Source of the DNA: Arenibaculum pallidiluteum
GTDB taxonomy: Bacteria > Pseudomonadota > Alphaproteobacteria > Azospirillales > Azospirillaceae
Reading direction: 5' to 3'
Assembly (NCBI RefSeq): GCF_017355985.1
Contig: NZ_JAFIQU010000026.1
Coordinates: 1-64,000, forward strand
DNA: 64,000 nt
Under the pieces are notes generated by a model that saw only the letters and a list, made by a program, of their open reading frames with translations, was not told where the DNA came from and made no database searches. Position numbers and translations under genes: made by a program. Positions 30,510 to 39,984 of this stretch are shown here, one piece after another (within the stretch, counting starts at the first letter, position 1; every line of letters begins with the position of its first letter).

Positions 30510-33422
30510 CTAGGCGGTGAGACCCATATGCTCCGCCTCGTGGAGGAGGCGCCGGGCCTCGCGCAGGTCGGCGGTGCCGAAGCCCTCCGTGAACTGGTGC
30601 AGGGCTGCCGAGAGCATCTCGCGCGCCTCGGCGCGGCGCCCCTGGCGCAGCCACAGCCGTGCCAACGGCAGCGCGGCCCGCAGCTCCCAGCCCGGCGCCG
30701 ATTGCGTCTGGGCGCATTGCACCGCGCGCAGCAGCGCGGCCTCCGCCGCAGCCAGGTCCGGTCCCGGTGCCGTGAGGAGGATCTCTCCCCGCGCGCGCAG
30801 GAGGTCCGGCAGGTGGAAGGCCTCGCCGCGCTCCCTGGCCCGTGCCAGGGTGCCGTCTATGGTCGCCGAAGCCTCGTCGAACTGCCCGCACTCGGCCAGC
30901 CCCTCGGCGAGCGCGCGCAGGAACGGCGTCGTCAGGATCTGGTGCTGCTCCGCACGGAGCGCCCCCAGCGCCTCGCGCAGCAACGAGACGCCCCGCGGCG
31001 CCTGCCGCATGCGGATGGCGATCTCGCCCTGCAGCGCCAGGCCGACGGCATGGTAGGGCCCCAGCGAGTGCTTCGCGGCATGCTCCACGAGGCGCGCCGC
31101 CCGCTGCCCGGCCGTCTCCAGCTCTCCGGCCCAGATCGAGGCCGTGGTCGTATAGATCAGGGCGATGCACAGCGTGACCGGCTGCTCGCGCCTTTCGGCC
31201 TCGGCGATCGCCTGGACCGCGACCCGCGCCGACTGATCCGCAAAGCCCCGCAGCCACAAGGCCCGGACGAGCACGATGAGGGCCCGGACGCGATGGTCGA
31301 AACCGAAGAAGTCCACATGCATCACCCCGGCGGCGGCGCGGCGGAGGCCGCGCTCGCAATACCGCAGCGCTTCGGCGTGGTCGCCGATCAGGTGGTACGC
31401 GGTGCCGAGCATCCAGTCCGCCATCACGCCTGCGGAGGGATCCCCGATGGCTGCCGCCACAGTGGCGCTGCGCTCGGCCACCCTCACGGCGTCGTGGAAC
31501 TCCCCGATCCGGGTCAGGAAGATGTGCAGCCCGGCCAGAAGGTGAAGCTCGTACTCGCTGCTGCCGAGCGCGCTGGCGAGGTTCAGGCCGCGCTCGATGG
31601 CCGCCCGGATCTCCCGGCCGTTGCCCTTGGTGAACATGGCCGAGATCGCCAGCGCCGCCTGGAGTGAGAGCTCCTTGGCGCTGCCGCGGTCGGCCTCGTC
31701 GAGGCGGGCCAGGCCCAGCTCGCACCAGCGCTGGCAGTCGTGCAGCAGGGACAGGCCCAGGAACAGGGGCGCCGCGCGGGCGGCGAGGTCGACCCCGAGG
31801 GCGCCGTCGCCGTGCCCGGAGAAGCTCCATTCCAGCGCGGCGCGGATGTTGCCCATGAGGAGCGCCTGGGCCGGGAGGTCGCCGCCGCCCGCGATCAGCG
31901 ACGGCGTCGTCTCCGGCGCAAGCCGGCGGCAGTAGTGCAAGGCGTGGCGGCGGGCGACCGCGTCTGCCTCGTCACTCTGGGCGAGCTTCAGCGCGGCGTA
32001 GGACCGCGTGGTGTCCAGCAGCCGGTAATAGGCTGCGCCGGAATAGGCGGAAGCCCAGACCAGGGACCTGTCCACGAGACTCGACAGCGCCTCGGCCACC
32101 TCCGTCGGCGGAACGTCCAAGTCGGAGGCGACGTCCTGCGCGGCCTCGAGCGTGAAGATACCGGCAAAGGTCGACAGCCGGCGCAGGACGCAGCGGTCGC
32201 GCTCGCTGAGCAGGTTGTAGCTCCAGTCCAGCATGGCCTGCATGGTCTGGTGCCGGGGCAGGGCGCTGCGCCGCCCCTGCCAGAGGAGCTTGAAGCGGTT
32301 GTCGAGCAGTTCGGCCGTGCCCCGGATGCCGTATGAGCCGACGCGGCCCGCGGCCAGCTCGATCGCGAGGGCGAGACCGTCGAGCCGCTGGCATATGCCG
32401 GCGACGATGGGCGCGTCCTCGTCCGTGAGCGCGGACCGGTATCCTCCCGATGCCGCGCGCTCCATGAAGAGCTGGATGGCCGGCCAGGCCAGCGCCTGCG
32501 CCGCCGTCAGCCCCTCCTCCGAAGGCGGGGTGTCAAGGGGATGCAGCAGGTGCACGTGCTCGCCCTCGGCACGAAGCGCCTCGCGGCTCGTCGTCAGGAT
32601 GAACAGGTGCGGCGCCTGGCTGTACAGGCGCTCGGCGAGCGTCGCCGCCGCGTCGACGACATGCTCGCAGTTGTCGAGCACCAGCAGGATGCGTCGGCCC
32701 GCCAGGAAGGCGAGCAGGCCGGGCAGGGGATCCTCGGCCTGCGGCACGAAGCCGAGCGCCGTGGCCACAGCCGCATTGACGAGCGTACTGTCAGCAAGCG
32801 ATCCCAGGTCCACGAAGAAGACGGCCTGCCCGAAATCGTCGAGAACGGAATGGGCGACGGAGACGGCGACCGTCGTCTTGCCCATCCCCCCGGGTCCGAC
32901 CACGCTGACGAAGCGATGTCGTGCCAGCGAGCCGGACAGGGCGGCGACGGTCTCGTCGCGCCCGACCATCCGCGCCAAGCGCGGCGGCAGCCTCGGGACA
33001 CTCGGCAGGGCGGCTGGCCCCGCCGCGGCAGCCGCACCCGCCCCCGCCGCGATGTTCCCCGCCATGTCGGCCGGCGGCGGGGCTTCGCGCCCCACCGGCG
33101 CGACGAAGCAGTAGCCGCGTCCCGGGATGTTCGCGACATAGCGCGCGCCGTCCCGCCCGTCCCCGAGGACGCGGCGCAGATTGGCGATGTGGACGCGGAG
33201 ATTGCCCTCCTCGACCACGAGGTCGGGCCAGACCCGGTCGATCAGATCGCGCCGCGGCACGACCTCCCCGGCCCGCTCCACCAGCGCGACCAGGATATCG
33301 AGGGCGCGGCTGCCCAGCTGCACCGGCTCGCCGTCGCGGAAAAGGGCACGCCGCGTGGGGAAAAGGCGGAACGCGCCGAAGGATACGACGTCGCCTTCCC
33401 GAATATCATATCCGCCCGCCAT
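30510..33422 (-). CDS. Winged-helix / NTPase / TPR transcriptional regulator
   Basis: A 970-residue regulator. Residues about 10-108 are an OmpR-type winged helix (ALDILVALVERAGEVVPRRDLIDRVWPDLVVEEGNLRVHIANLRRVLGD), then an Ala-rich linker, then a STAND/NB-ARC-like NTPase with Walker A GPGGMGKTT at 176-184, Walker B RRILLVLDNCEHV and a sensor LTTSREALR, followed by a helical arm and TPR-like repeats to the end. Such proteins switch on after ligand and ATP binding. The ATG at 33422 is chosen: GAGG is 5 bases upstream, and the longer frame adds 23 unconserved residues. An inverted repeat upstream (33530-33548) may be its operator. The ligand is unknown. Confidence 0.88.
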   Translation of the reverse strand: MAGGYDIREGDVVSFGAFRLFPTRRALFRDGEPVQLGSRALDILVALVERAGEVVPRRDLIDRVWPDLVVEEGNLRVHIANLRRVLGDGRDGARYVANIPGRGYCFVAPVGREAPPPADMAGNIAAGAGAAAAAGPAALPSVPRLPPRLARMVGRDETVAALSGSLARHRFVSVVGPGGMGKTTVAVSVAHSVLDDFGQAVFFVDLGSLADSTLVNAAVATALGFVPQAEDPLPGLLAFLAGRRILLVLDNCEHVVDAAATLAERLYSQAPHLFILTTSREALRAEGEHVHLLHPLDTPPSEEGLTAAQALAWPAIQLFMERAASGGYRSALTDEDAPIVAGICQRLDGLALAIELAAGRVGSYGIRGTAELLDNRFKLLWQGRRSALPRHQTMQAMLDWSYNLLSERDRCVLRRLSTFAGIFTLEAAQDVASDLDVPPTEVAEALSSLVDRSLVWASAYSGAAYYRLLDTTRSYAALKLAQSDEADAVARRHALHYCRRLAPETTPSLIAGGGDLPAQALLMGNIRAALEWSFSGHGDGALGVDLAARAAPLFLGLSLLHDCQRWCELGLARLDEADRGSAKELSLQAALAISAMFTKGNGREIRAAIERGLNLASALGSSEYELHLLAGLHIFLTRIGEFHDAVRVAERSATVAAAIGDPSAGVMADWMLGTAYHLIGDHAEALRYCERGLRRAAAGVMHVDFFGFDHRVRALIVLVRALWLRGFADQSARVAVQAIAEAERREQPVTLCIALIYTTTASIWAGELETAGQRAARLVEHAAKHSLGPYHAVGLALQGEIAIRMRQAPRGVSLLREALGALRAEQHQILTTPFLRALAEGLAECGQFDEASATIDGTLARARERGEAFHLPDLLRARGEILLTAPGPDLAAAEAALLRAVQCAQTQSAPGWELRAALPLARLWLRQGRRAEAREMLSAALHQFTEGFGTADLREARRLLHEAEHMGLTA

Positions 33423-33529
33423 GAACGCCTCATGCGCACAGCCCCCTCCCGAACATAGTGTCCGGCAGCGAAGCCAGTGCAATACGCCCATTGTGGGTGC
33501 GAATTCACATCATCGTGACCCTGAAGTCA

Positions 33530-33548
33530 TCTGCATATCTATTGCAGA
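33530..33548. promoter_or_regulatory. Inverted repeat TCTGCA-N7-TGCAGA upstream of the NTPase regulator
   Basis: TCTGCA (33530-33535) and TGCAGA (33543-33548) are perfect complements separated by TATCTAT. The repeat lies in a locally AT-richer stretch about 110 bp before the regulator's start, a good place for an operator. A role in self-control is inferred from position only. Confidence 0.45.
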
Positions 33549-33655
33549 GTTCGCCTTGTCACTGGGTGCGCACCCGTCCGTCGCGGGGCTCGTTGCGCGT
33601 ATCGGATCGCGATCGGAGCGGACGCCGGGCCGGGCCCGCGCCCGCCCCGCCGGGC

Positions 33656-34480
33656 TCAGCCCCGGATGAAGGCCAGGATGTCCGGATTGATGATTTCCGG
33701 ATGGGTGGCGAACAGTCCGTGGGACAGGCCCTCATAGACCTTCAGCGTGCCGGCGCCGAGGAGCTTGATCGCGAGCTTGGCCGAGTTCTCGATCGGGACG
33801 ACCTGGTCGTCGCTGCCGTGCATGATCAACACCGGCACGTCGATCAACTTCAGGTCCTCGGTGAAGTCCGTCTCCGAGAAGGCCTTGATGCAGTCGTAGT
33901 GCGGCTTGGCCCCGCCCATCATGCCCTGGCGCCACCAGTTCCGGATCAGCCCCTCGGAAACCTTCGCGCCGGGCCGGTTGAAGCCGTAGAAGGGCCCGCT
34001 CGGGATATCGAGGAAGAACTGCGCGCGGTTGGCGGCCAGCGCCGCGCGGAAGCCGTCGAACACCTCCATCGGCAGGCCGCCGGGGTTCCGGTCGGAGCGG
34101 ACCATGACCGGGGGGACGGCGCCGATCAGCACGGCCCTGGCGACCCGTCCCTTGCCATGCCGGGCCACGTAGCGCGCGACCTCGCCGCCGCCCGTCGAGT
34201 GGCCGACATGGACGGCATCGCGCAGGTCGAGCGCCGCAGCCAGATCGGCGACGTCGGCGGCATAGGTGTCCATGTCGTTGCCCGTGTCGGTCTGGGCCGA
34301 GCGGCCGTGGCCGCGCCGGTCGTGGGCGATGACGCGGTAGCCGTTCTCCAGGAAGAACAGCATCTGGTTGTCCCAGTCGTCCGCGCTGAGCGGCCAACCG
34401 TGGTGGAAGACGATGGGCTGCCCCTTGCCCCAGTCCTTGTAGAAGATCTCGGTGCCGTCCCTGGTCGTGATCGTCGGCAT
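33656..34480 (-). CDS. Alpha/beta hydrolase (non-heme haloperoxidase/arylesterase type)
   Basis: A 274-residue alpha/beta hydrolase. The nucleophile Ser95 is in GHSTGGGE, the oxyanion segment is [12 protein letters not shown], the acid Asp lies in [11 protein letters not shown], and the catalytic His in [18 protein letters not shown] is the strand-4 signature of cofactor-free haloperoxidases and related esterases. It probably hydrolyses an ester or lactone; perhydrolase activity is common in the subgroup. GGGGAGA stands before the ATG at 34480. It sits between the SDR gene and the NTPase regulator, all on one strand. Confidence 0.9.
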   Translation of the reverse strand: MPTITTRDGTEIFYKDWGKGQPIVFHHGWPLSADDWDNQMLFFLENGYRVIAHDRRGHGRSAQTDTGNDMDTYAADVADLAAALDLRDAVHVGHSTGGGEVARYVARHGKGRVARAVLIGAVPPVMVRSDRNPGGLPMEVFDGFRAALAANRAQFFLDIPSGPFYGFNRPGAKVSEGLIRNWWRQGMMGGAKPHYDCIKAFSETDFTEDLKLIDVPVLIMHGSDDQVVPIENSAKLAIKLLGAGTLKVYEGLSHGLFATHPEIINPDILAFIRG

Positions 34481-34619
34481 GGTCCTGTCTCCCCTGGTTG
34501 ATGGCCGAGGTCCGGCGCAGCCGGCGGAACGGCGCGACGGTGCCGCCCCGGATGCAGTGTCTCAGGAAGCTGGGCGGGGCGGGTGTTAATCGTCGTAAAG
34601 CGCGGCGCAGAAGGCTCCG

Positions 34620-35453
34620 TCAGTCCAGGAAGATGTCGGGCACGAGCCGTGCGCCCGGCGCGTAGGCATAGCCCGAGAGATCGGTCACGCCGCTCTCGGC
34701 CAGCACGTCCTCGTCCAGGAAGAAGTTGCCTGTGCACTGCCGGCTGTCGCGCACCAGGATCGCATGGGCGGCGTCGGCGACGATCTCTGGCCTGCGGCCG
34801 AGCTCCGGCCCGGCGCCGGGGATCATCTGCAGCGCCGCGGTCGCGATCAGCGTGCGCGGCCACAGAGCGTTGGCGGCGATGCCGTCCTCGCGGAACTCCT
34901 CGGCCCAGCCGAGCACGCAGAGGCTCATCCCGTATTTCGCGATGGTGTAGGCCACGTGGTCCTTGAACCAGCGCGGGTTCAGGTTCGGCGGCGGGGCGAG
35001 GGCCAGGATGTGCGGGTTCGCCGCCTTCCTGAGCCAGGGCAGGCAGGCCTGCGTGGCCGCGAAGGTCCCGCGCACATTGACGCCGAACATCAGGTCGAAA
35101 CGCTTCATCGGCGTCTCGGCCGTGCCCGTCAGGCTGATGGCGCTGGCATTGTTCACGACGATGTCGATGCCGCCGAATGTCTCGGCGGCCTGCGCCGCCG
35201 CCTCGGCGAGCTGGATCTCGTCGCGGATGTCGACCTTGAGGGCCAGCGCGCGGCCGCCGGCGGCCTCGACGGCCTCCGCGGCGGTGTGGATGGTGCCCGG
35301 CAGCCTCGGGTGCGGTGCGTCGGTCTTGGCAACGATGGCAAGGTTGGCGCCGTCGCGCGCCGCGCGCAGGGCGATCGCGAGGCCGATGCCGCGCGACGCC
35401 CCGGTCACGAACAGGGTCTTGCCCCTGAGGCTCGTGATGGGGAGGCTCGTCAT
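34620..35453 (-). CDS. HSDL2-like short-chain dehydrogenase/reductase
   Basis: A 277-residue SDR most like the HSDL2 (hydroxysteroid dehydrogenase-like 2) group. The NAD(P) loop TGASRGIGLAIA, the NNAS block VVNNASAISL, and the catalytic YTIAK motif are present, with the HSDL2-type surround LNPRWFKDHVAYTIAKYGMS and NALWPRT. The catalytic Ser of the family, normally in ISPPLNL, is Ala here (LALAPPPNL), so the classical Ser-Tyr-Lys triad is incomplete. The ATG at 35453 begins 11 bp after the stop of the enoyl-CoA hydratase gene; a frame from 35627 is antisense shadow of that gene. Confidence 0.88.
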   Translation of the reverse strand: MTSLPITSLRGKTLFVTGASRGIGLAIALRAARDGANLAIVAKTDAPHPRLPGTIHTAAEAVEAAGGRALALKVDIRDEIQLAEAAAQAAETFGGIDIVVNNASAISLTGTAETPMKRFDLMFGVNVRGTFAATQACLPWLRKAANPHILALAPPPNLNPRWFKDHVAYTIAKYGMSLCVLGWAEEFREDGIAANALWPRTLIATAALQMIPGAGPELGRRPEIVADAAHAILVRDSRQCTGNFFLDEDVLAESGVTDLSGYAYAPGARLVPDIFLD

Positions 35454-35463
35454 GGACTTGCCC

Positions 35464-36270
35464 TCACCGGCCCTGGAAGACCGGCTTGCGCTTGGCGACG
35501 AAGGCGGCGACGCCCTCGGCGAAGTCGCGCGTCGCCGCGCCGGCGGCGAAGCTCTCGGCCTCGGCCTGGAGCTGGGATTCCAGCGGCCGGTCCAGGCTGG
35601 CGTTGAGCAGCGCCTTGGTGCGCGCATAGGCGGCAGTGGGCCCCGCCGCCAGGCGGTGCGCCAGGGAAAGGGTCTCGGCCTCGAGGCTTGCCGCTGGCAC
35701 GACCCTGTTGACCAGTCCGAGCCGCTCGGCCTCGGCGGCGCCGAAGCGGTCGCCCAGCAGCGCGATCTCGGCCGCCCGGCGGGCGCCCACCACTCGCGGC
35801 AGGTGGAAGGTCGCCCCGCCGTCGGGACTGGCGCCGATGTGGCAGTAGGCTAGCGTCAGCACCGCGTCCTCGGCCGCGACCGCCAGGTCGCAGGCCAGCA
35901 TCAGGCTGAAGCCGAAGCCCGCGCAAGGCCCCTCGACCGCGGCGATCACCGGCTTCGGCATGCGGCGCAGCAGGATCACCGACTGGTGCACGGTGGAGAT
36001 CAGCTTCTCGAAGAAGGCGCGCGGGCTGCCGCCTGGCTCGGCCAGCAGGCCCGCGAACATCTTCACGTCTCCGCCCGCCATGAAGGCGCCGCCGGCACCT
36101 CGGATCACCACGGCGCGCACGGCCTCGTCGGCCTCGCAGCGTGCAAGCGCCGCGTGGAGCCCCTCGGCCATGGCGGGATCCAGCGCGTTCAACGCTTCCG
36201 GGCGATCCAGGGTGACGGTGGCGACGGCCTCGGACACCTCCAGCCGGACTCGGTTGTTCAGGTCGGTCAA
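35464..36270 (-). CDS. Enoyl-CoA hydratase/isomerase family protein (TTG start)
   Basis: A 268-residue crotonase-fold protein. The oxyanion-hole stretches GAGGAFMAGGDVKMF and AAVEGPCAGFGFSLMLACDLAVA are visible, along with the GLVNRVVP segment. The second catalytic Glu of true hydratases is replaced: the motif around 137-145 reads HIGASPDGGATFHLPRVVG, with Asp in PDGG as in several isomerase or hydratase subgroups. The start is taken as TTG at 36270 because GGAGGAG stands 7 bases before it and no ATG or GTG is near; an ATG-started frame would lose the first 30 or so conserved residues. It forms a unit with the downstream HSDL2-like gene, suggesting acyl-CoA metabolism. Confidence 0.87.
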   Translation of the reverse strand: MTDLNNRVRLEVSEAVATVTLDRPEALNALDPAMAEGLHAALARCEADEAVRAVVIRGAGGAFMAGGDVKMFAGLLAEPGGSPRAFFEKLISTVHQSVILLRRMPKPVIAAVEGPCAGFGFSLMLACDLAVAAEDAVLTLAYCHIGASPDGGATFHLPRVVGARRAAEIALLGDRFGAAEAERLGLVNRVVPAASLEAETLSLAHRLAAGPTAAYARTKALLNASLDRPLESQLQAEAESFAAGAATRDFAEGVAAFVAKRKPVFQGR

Positions 36271-36559
36271 GGAACTCTCCTCCCGGGGCGGCAGTTTGCT
36301 CGTGGACCCGTGCCGCGCCGCTGGGGCCGGGCCTGGAAGGCTATCGCCAATGCCGGGCCCGCTCAACGCGGGCGCTCCATGACGCCCCGTGGCATAAGGG
36401 GTCCGGCGCCCTCCGCGCGGAGGCGGCGGGCACGGGGGAAGGGGCACCACGGGTGGATGCCGCTTCGCCGATCGTGGTGCGGCGGACGCAGAGTGGGGCT
36501 GCGCGGGCGAGCGTGCCATTGATGGCGTAAGTGAGGGCGATCCTGACGGCGGGACGGCT

Positions 36560-37642
36560 GTGACCAAGCAATCCGACAAGATCCTGTGGGTCCAGTGCGC
36601 ACGTGGCCTGACCATCAGCCTGGTGGTGCTGGGCCACATGCTCTTCGGCGTCGACGACGCGGTCGGGATCGACCCGACCGTGTTCCTGTACTCGACGACG
36701 ACCCTCGCGATGTTCCGGATGCCGCTGTTCTTCTTCGTGGCGGGCATCTTCGCCTACCGCAGCATCGCGCGGCCCACGGACGTCCTGGTGAACCGGACGA
36801 TCATGCAGCTCGTCTGGGTCTACCTGCTGTGGTCGCTGGTGCACTGGGCCATTAAGGTGCCGTTCGGAGCCATGGGCAACAACGGCATGCCGCTCGACGC
36901 GATCCTGAAGATCGCTTACCGGCCCATCGACGTGCTGTGGTTCATCTACGTCCTGATCCTGTTCTATCTCGTCACCTGGGCGACCCGGAAGCTTCCGGCG
37001 TTCCTGATGGTGGCGCTGGCCGCGACCATCGCCTCGGCCGGGATCGAGACCGATCCGAAATGGATCACCCGCGCCAGCCACATGTACGTCTACTTCCTGA
37101 TGGGCTACATGGGCTCGGAGCTGGTGCTGGCCTACGGCCAGCGGGTGAAGGCCTGGTACGCCGTTGCCGCCGTTCCCGCCTTCGCGGTGGTGTCGGTCGG
37201 CATGGTGGCGCTGGATGTCTGGCGGGACCACACGCTGTGGTTCATCGCGGCATGCCTGGGCATCGTCGCGATGTCCTGCCTCTGCATCACGATCGCCGAG
37301 ACGTGGCTCGGTTCCATGCTGCGCTTCCTGGGCGACCGCTCGCTGCCGATCTTCGTGATGCACACGATCGTGGGGCCGACGACCCGGGTCATCCTGACCA
37401 AGACGGGGCTGGTCACCGAGCCGCTGCTGCTGGTTCCCATCTGCACCGTGGTGGCCATCGCCGTGCCCGTCGCGGCCGCGGTGATCGCCGATCGGCTCGG
37501 TCTGTCCTGGGTCTTCATCAAGCCCGCGTGGTTCCAGATTCCGTTTTCCGGCAGCTCGGGCGCACGCCCGGCGGACACTTCCGCTCCGCTGCCGGGGAGC
37601 GGGATGCCGGCCTCGCCTGGATTGGGACGCGCGGGGCGCTGA
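36560..37642 (+). CDS. Acyltransferase-3 family membrane protein
   Basis: A 360-residue inner-membrane protein with about ten helices of the acyltransferase-3 (OafA/fucose-acetylase) family. The N-terminal block ILWVQCARGLTISLVVLGHMLFG carries the conserved Arg and His of the family, and the helix-flanking FRMPLFFFVAG matches the second motif. It would transfer an acetyl or other acyl group from the cytoplasm to a surface glycan; the acceptor is unknown. The start is GTG at 36560. The last 40 residues are Pro/Gly-rich and unconserved. It is divergent from the enoyl-CoA hydratase gene. Confidence 0.85.
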   Translation: MTKQSDKILWVQCARGLTISLVVLGHMLFGVDDAVGIDPTVFLYSTTTLAMFRMPLFFFVAGIFAYRSIARPTDVLVNRTIMQLVWVYLLWSLVHWAIKVPFGAMGNNGMPLDAILKIAYRPIDVLWFIYVLILFYLVTWATRKLPAFLMVALAATIASAGIETDPKWITRASHMYVYFLMGYMGSELVLAYGQRVKAWYAVAAVPAFAVVSVGMVALDVWRDHTLWFIAACLGIVAMSCLCITIAETWLGSMLRFLGDRSLPIFVMHTIVGPTTRVILTKTGLVTEPLLLVPICTVVAIAVPVAAAVIADRLGLSWVFIKPAWFQIPFSGSSGARPADTSAPLPGSGMPASPGLGRAGR

Positions 37643-37791
37643 GGGCCGTCCCGGCAGCCGTCCCGCCTCATGGCCTGCGCTGTGCCCGTCGGCATTCTAG
37701 GGCCTTCGCCGCCGTCCGGGCGCCGGTCGGGAGCCGCGCCCCGCGGGCCGCAGGGCCGCCTCGGCCGCTTCCGCAGGCTGGAAACAAAAAA

Positions 37792-37809
37792 TTCTTAGGA
37801 TTTTAAGAA
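37792..37809. promoter_or_regulatory. AT-rich inverted repeat TTCTTA-N6-TAAGAA before the chemoreceptor gene
   Basis: TTCTTA (37792-37797) and TAAGAA (37804-37809) are perfect complements separated by GGATTT, inside an unusually AT-rich 35-bp patch in otherwise GC-rich DNA. It stands 113 bp before the chemoreceptor start. Either an operator or part of a promoter is possible. Confidence 0.45.
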
Positions 37810-37921
37810 GTTCTTTCCCGTGCCGTGCTGCACTGCAGGATCGCGGTGCAGCGGAAGGGATAGCCAAGCCGTTCCCGCCGCTGCGCCGACGCTGCGGAAC
37901 AGCAATGGACGGGACATCACC

Positions 37922-39613
37922 ATGCTTGCGGACTGGCGCATTCAGACGAAGACGACCGTCGCCGCGGCGGTCGTCGGACTGTTCTCCGTGGCAATTGCCG
38001 CCGCCGGCTTCATCGCGCTGCAAAGGACGGAATTAGCCGTTGGCGAGCTCGTCCGGACACAGGCGGCCCAGCTCGAGGCCTTCGACCTGCGCGTCGACAT
38101 CATCGCGCTGAGCCGCATGGAATACGAACTCGGCAACGAGCCCACCCAGGTGGAGAAGTTCTCGGCCCAGGCCGACAAGCGCATTGCCGAGATGAACGGG
38201 CGCCTGGACAAGCTGGCGGCGGCCACGGCCGGCGATCAGGCCAGCCAGGTGGCTGCCATCCGCTCCGGCTTCGGCACCTACGAGGCCAAGGTGCGGGGCA
38301 TGCTGGGCACCGCGCGGGAGTTCAACGCCAAGGGCGCCGGGGCCGACAGGGCCGTGATCCTGGAGGGGCTGCAGACCAGCCGCGCGGGCCAGATGGCCAT
38401 GACCGATGCCGTGAAGGCGTATAACGCCGGCGTCTCGCAGCGCGCGGACCAGGCGACGGAAGCGGCGCTGGGCCTCGCGCGGACCATGAAGCTGATCCTG
38501 GCTGCGACGGCGTTCCTGGCGCTCGCGATCGGCATTACGGTCGCCGTCCTGATCTCGCGCGTCGGCCTCGTCCTGCCGCTGCGCGCCCTGATGCAGGAGG
38601 TGCGCCGTCTCGCCGCGGGGCAGCTCGACCGCCAGGTGGTGGGCATCGCACGCAGGGACGAGGTCGGCGAGCTGGCCCGTTCGGTCGAAGGCTTCCGCCA
38701 GGACCTCGTCAAGGCGCGGGACCTGGAGGTCGAGACCGGCCAGCAGCGTGAACGGGCGCTCGAACTCGCGCGCCAGCGCGACGGCATGCTGCGCGACTTC
38801 GACGGCGCCGTCTCGACGATCCTGCGCGGCTTGGCCGCCGCCGCCGCCGAGCTGGAGGGCACGGCCCGCGGCATGACCGACATCGCGCATCAGGCGACGG
38901 ACCGCGCGGCCTCCTCCGCCACGGCTTCGGACGAGACCTCGGCCAATGTGAACGCCGTGGCCGCCGCCATCGAGGAGATGAACGCCTCCATCGCCGAGAT
39001 CGCCCGCCAGGTCGAGGACAGCGCCGGCGTGGCGAGCGCCGCCATGCGCGAGGCCGAGCAGACCAACGCGGTGGTCGGCGATCTCTCGCAGTCGGCCCAG
39101 CGGATCGGCGAGGTGGTGGAGCTGATCAGCAGCATCGCGGCCCAGACGAACCTGCTGGCGCTGAACGCGACCATCGAGGCCGCCCGCGCCGGCGAGGCCG
39201 GCAAGGGCTTCGCGGTCGTGGCCTCCGAGGTCAAGAACCTCGCCAGCCAGACCGCCAAGGCCACCGAGGACATCTCGGCCCAGATCGCCGCCATGCAGTC
39301 GGTGACCGGCTCGGCGGTCGGGGCGATCAAGGGCATCGCGGGGACCATCGCGCGGGTGCACGAGATCAGCTCGGCCATCGCCAGCGCGGTCGCGCAGCAG
39401 AATGCGACCACGGGCGAGATCAGCCGCTCGGTCCAGCAGGCCTCGCAGGCGACGGCCAGCGTCTCGGCATCGCTGTCCGACGTCTCGGACGCCGCGGCCC
39501 AGACCGGCAAGGCCGGCACCCAGGTTCTCTCGGCTGCGCAGGAGCTTTCCCGCAAGTCCGAGGCGCTTCACCAGGAGGTCGACGGCTTCCTCGCGCGCAT
39601 CCGGGCCGCCTGA
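37922..39613 (+). CDS. Methyl-accepting chemotaxis protein
   Basis: A 563-residue chemoreceptor. TM1 at about 10-30, a small periplasmic four-helix-bundle-like sensor (about 31-185), TM2 at about 190-213, HAMP (about 215-268), and the MCP signalling domain to the end. The signalling tip [14 protein letters not shown]... and the hairpin [36 protein letters not shown] are intact. It would pass ligand signals to CheA/CheW, which are not in this window. The ATG at 37922 is chosen because it begins directly before TM1; a longer frame from 37820 adds unconserved sequence. There is no CheB/CheR-tethering pentapeptide at the C-terminus (it ends FLARIRAA). Confidence 0.94.
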   Translation: MLADWRIQTKTTVAAAVVGLFSVAIAAAGFIALQRTELAVGELVRTQAAQLEAFDLRVDIIALSRMEYELGNEPTQVEKFSAQADKRIAEMNGRLDKLAAATAGDQASQVAAIRSGFGTYEAKVRGMLGTAREFNAKGAGADRAVILEGLQTSRAGQMAMTDAVKAYNAGVSQRADQATEAALGLARTMKLILAATAFLALAIGITVAVLISRVGLVLPLRALMQEVRRLAAGQLDRQVVGIARRDEVGELARSVEGFRQDLVKARDLEVETGQQRERALELARQRDGMLRDFDGAVSTILRGLAAAAAELEGTARGMTDIAHQATDRAASSATASDETSANVNAVAAAIEEMNASIAEIARQVEDSAGVASAAMREAEQTNAVVGDLSQSAQRIGEVVELISSIAAQTNLLALNATIEAARAGEAGKGFAVVASEVKNLASQTAKATEDISAQIAAMQSVTGSAVGAIKGIAGTIARVHEISSAIASAVAQQNATTGEISRSVQQASQATASVSASLSDVSDAAAQTGKAGTQVLSAAQELSRKSEALHQEVDGFLARIRAA

Positions 39614-39984
39614 TCACGGTGGGGCGCCCAGAGGTCCGGGCGCCCCTGCCCCGGCGAATGTTCCGGGGCCGGGGATCCATGTTCGCCGCCGGACGGCATC
39701 GAGCCGCACGGCGCCGCATCCGCGCGCCGCTGTGACATTTCGCGGCGGCCATCGTGGTCGCTGCTGTCAAAGGGAACAGAAGCCCATACTTCTGGCTTAA
39801 GGAACGGCGCCGAGGTTGGAGGCCCGGTCCGGCGCACGCAGACGCCCCCAATGCGGCACGTCCGGTCCGGGCCGCGGTTGGAGACCCTGTGGATCATCGC
39901 CCGTGCGGCGCACGCGCCGCGCCGGGCGCATCAGGTTTCCGGGGCCGACCCGCCGCATCGCATGGAAATGTCTGCCTGGCGATC
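39614..39984. other. 371-bp intergenic region between chemoreceptor and sensor kinase
   Basis: No gene is recognised. It begins with a probable terminator stem for the chemoreceptor gene and must hold the promoter of the hybrid kinase. An open frame in phase with the kinase extends back to 39754 but is unconserved and lacks a ribosome site. Confidence 0.5.
39621..39646 (+). terminator. Stem-loop after the chemoreceptor gene
   Basis: GGGGCGCCC (39621-39629) pairs with GGGCGCCCC (39638-39646) around an 8-base loop, 7 bp after the stop codon. No T run follows, so it is a terminator-like structure rather than a proven terminator. Confidence 0.5.
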
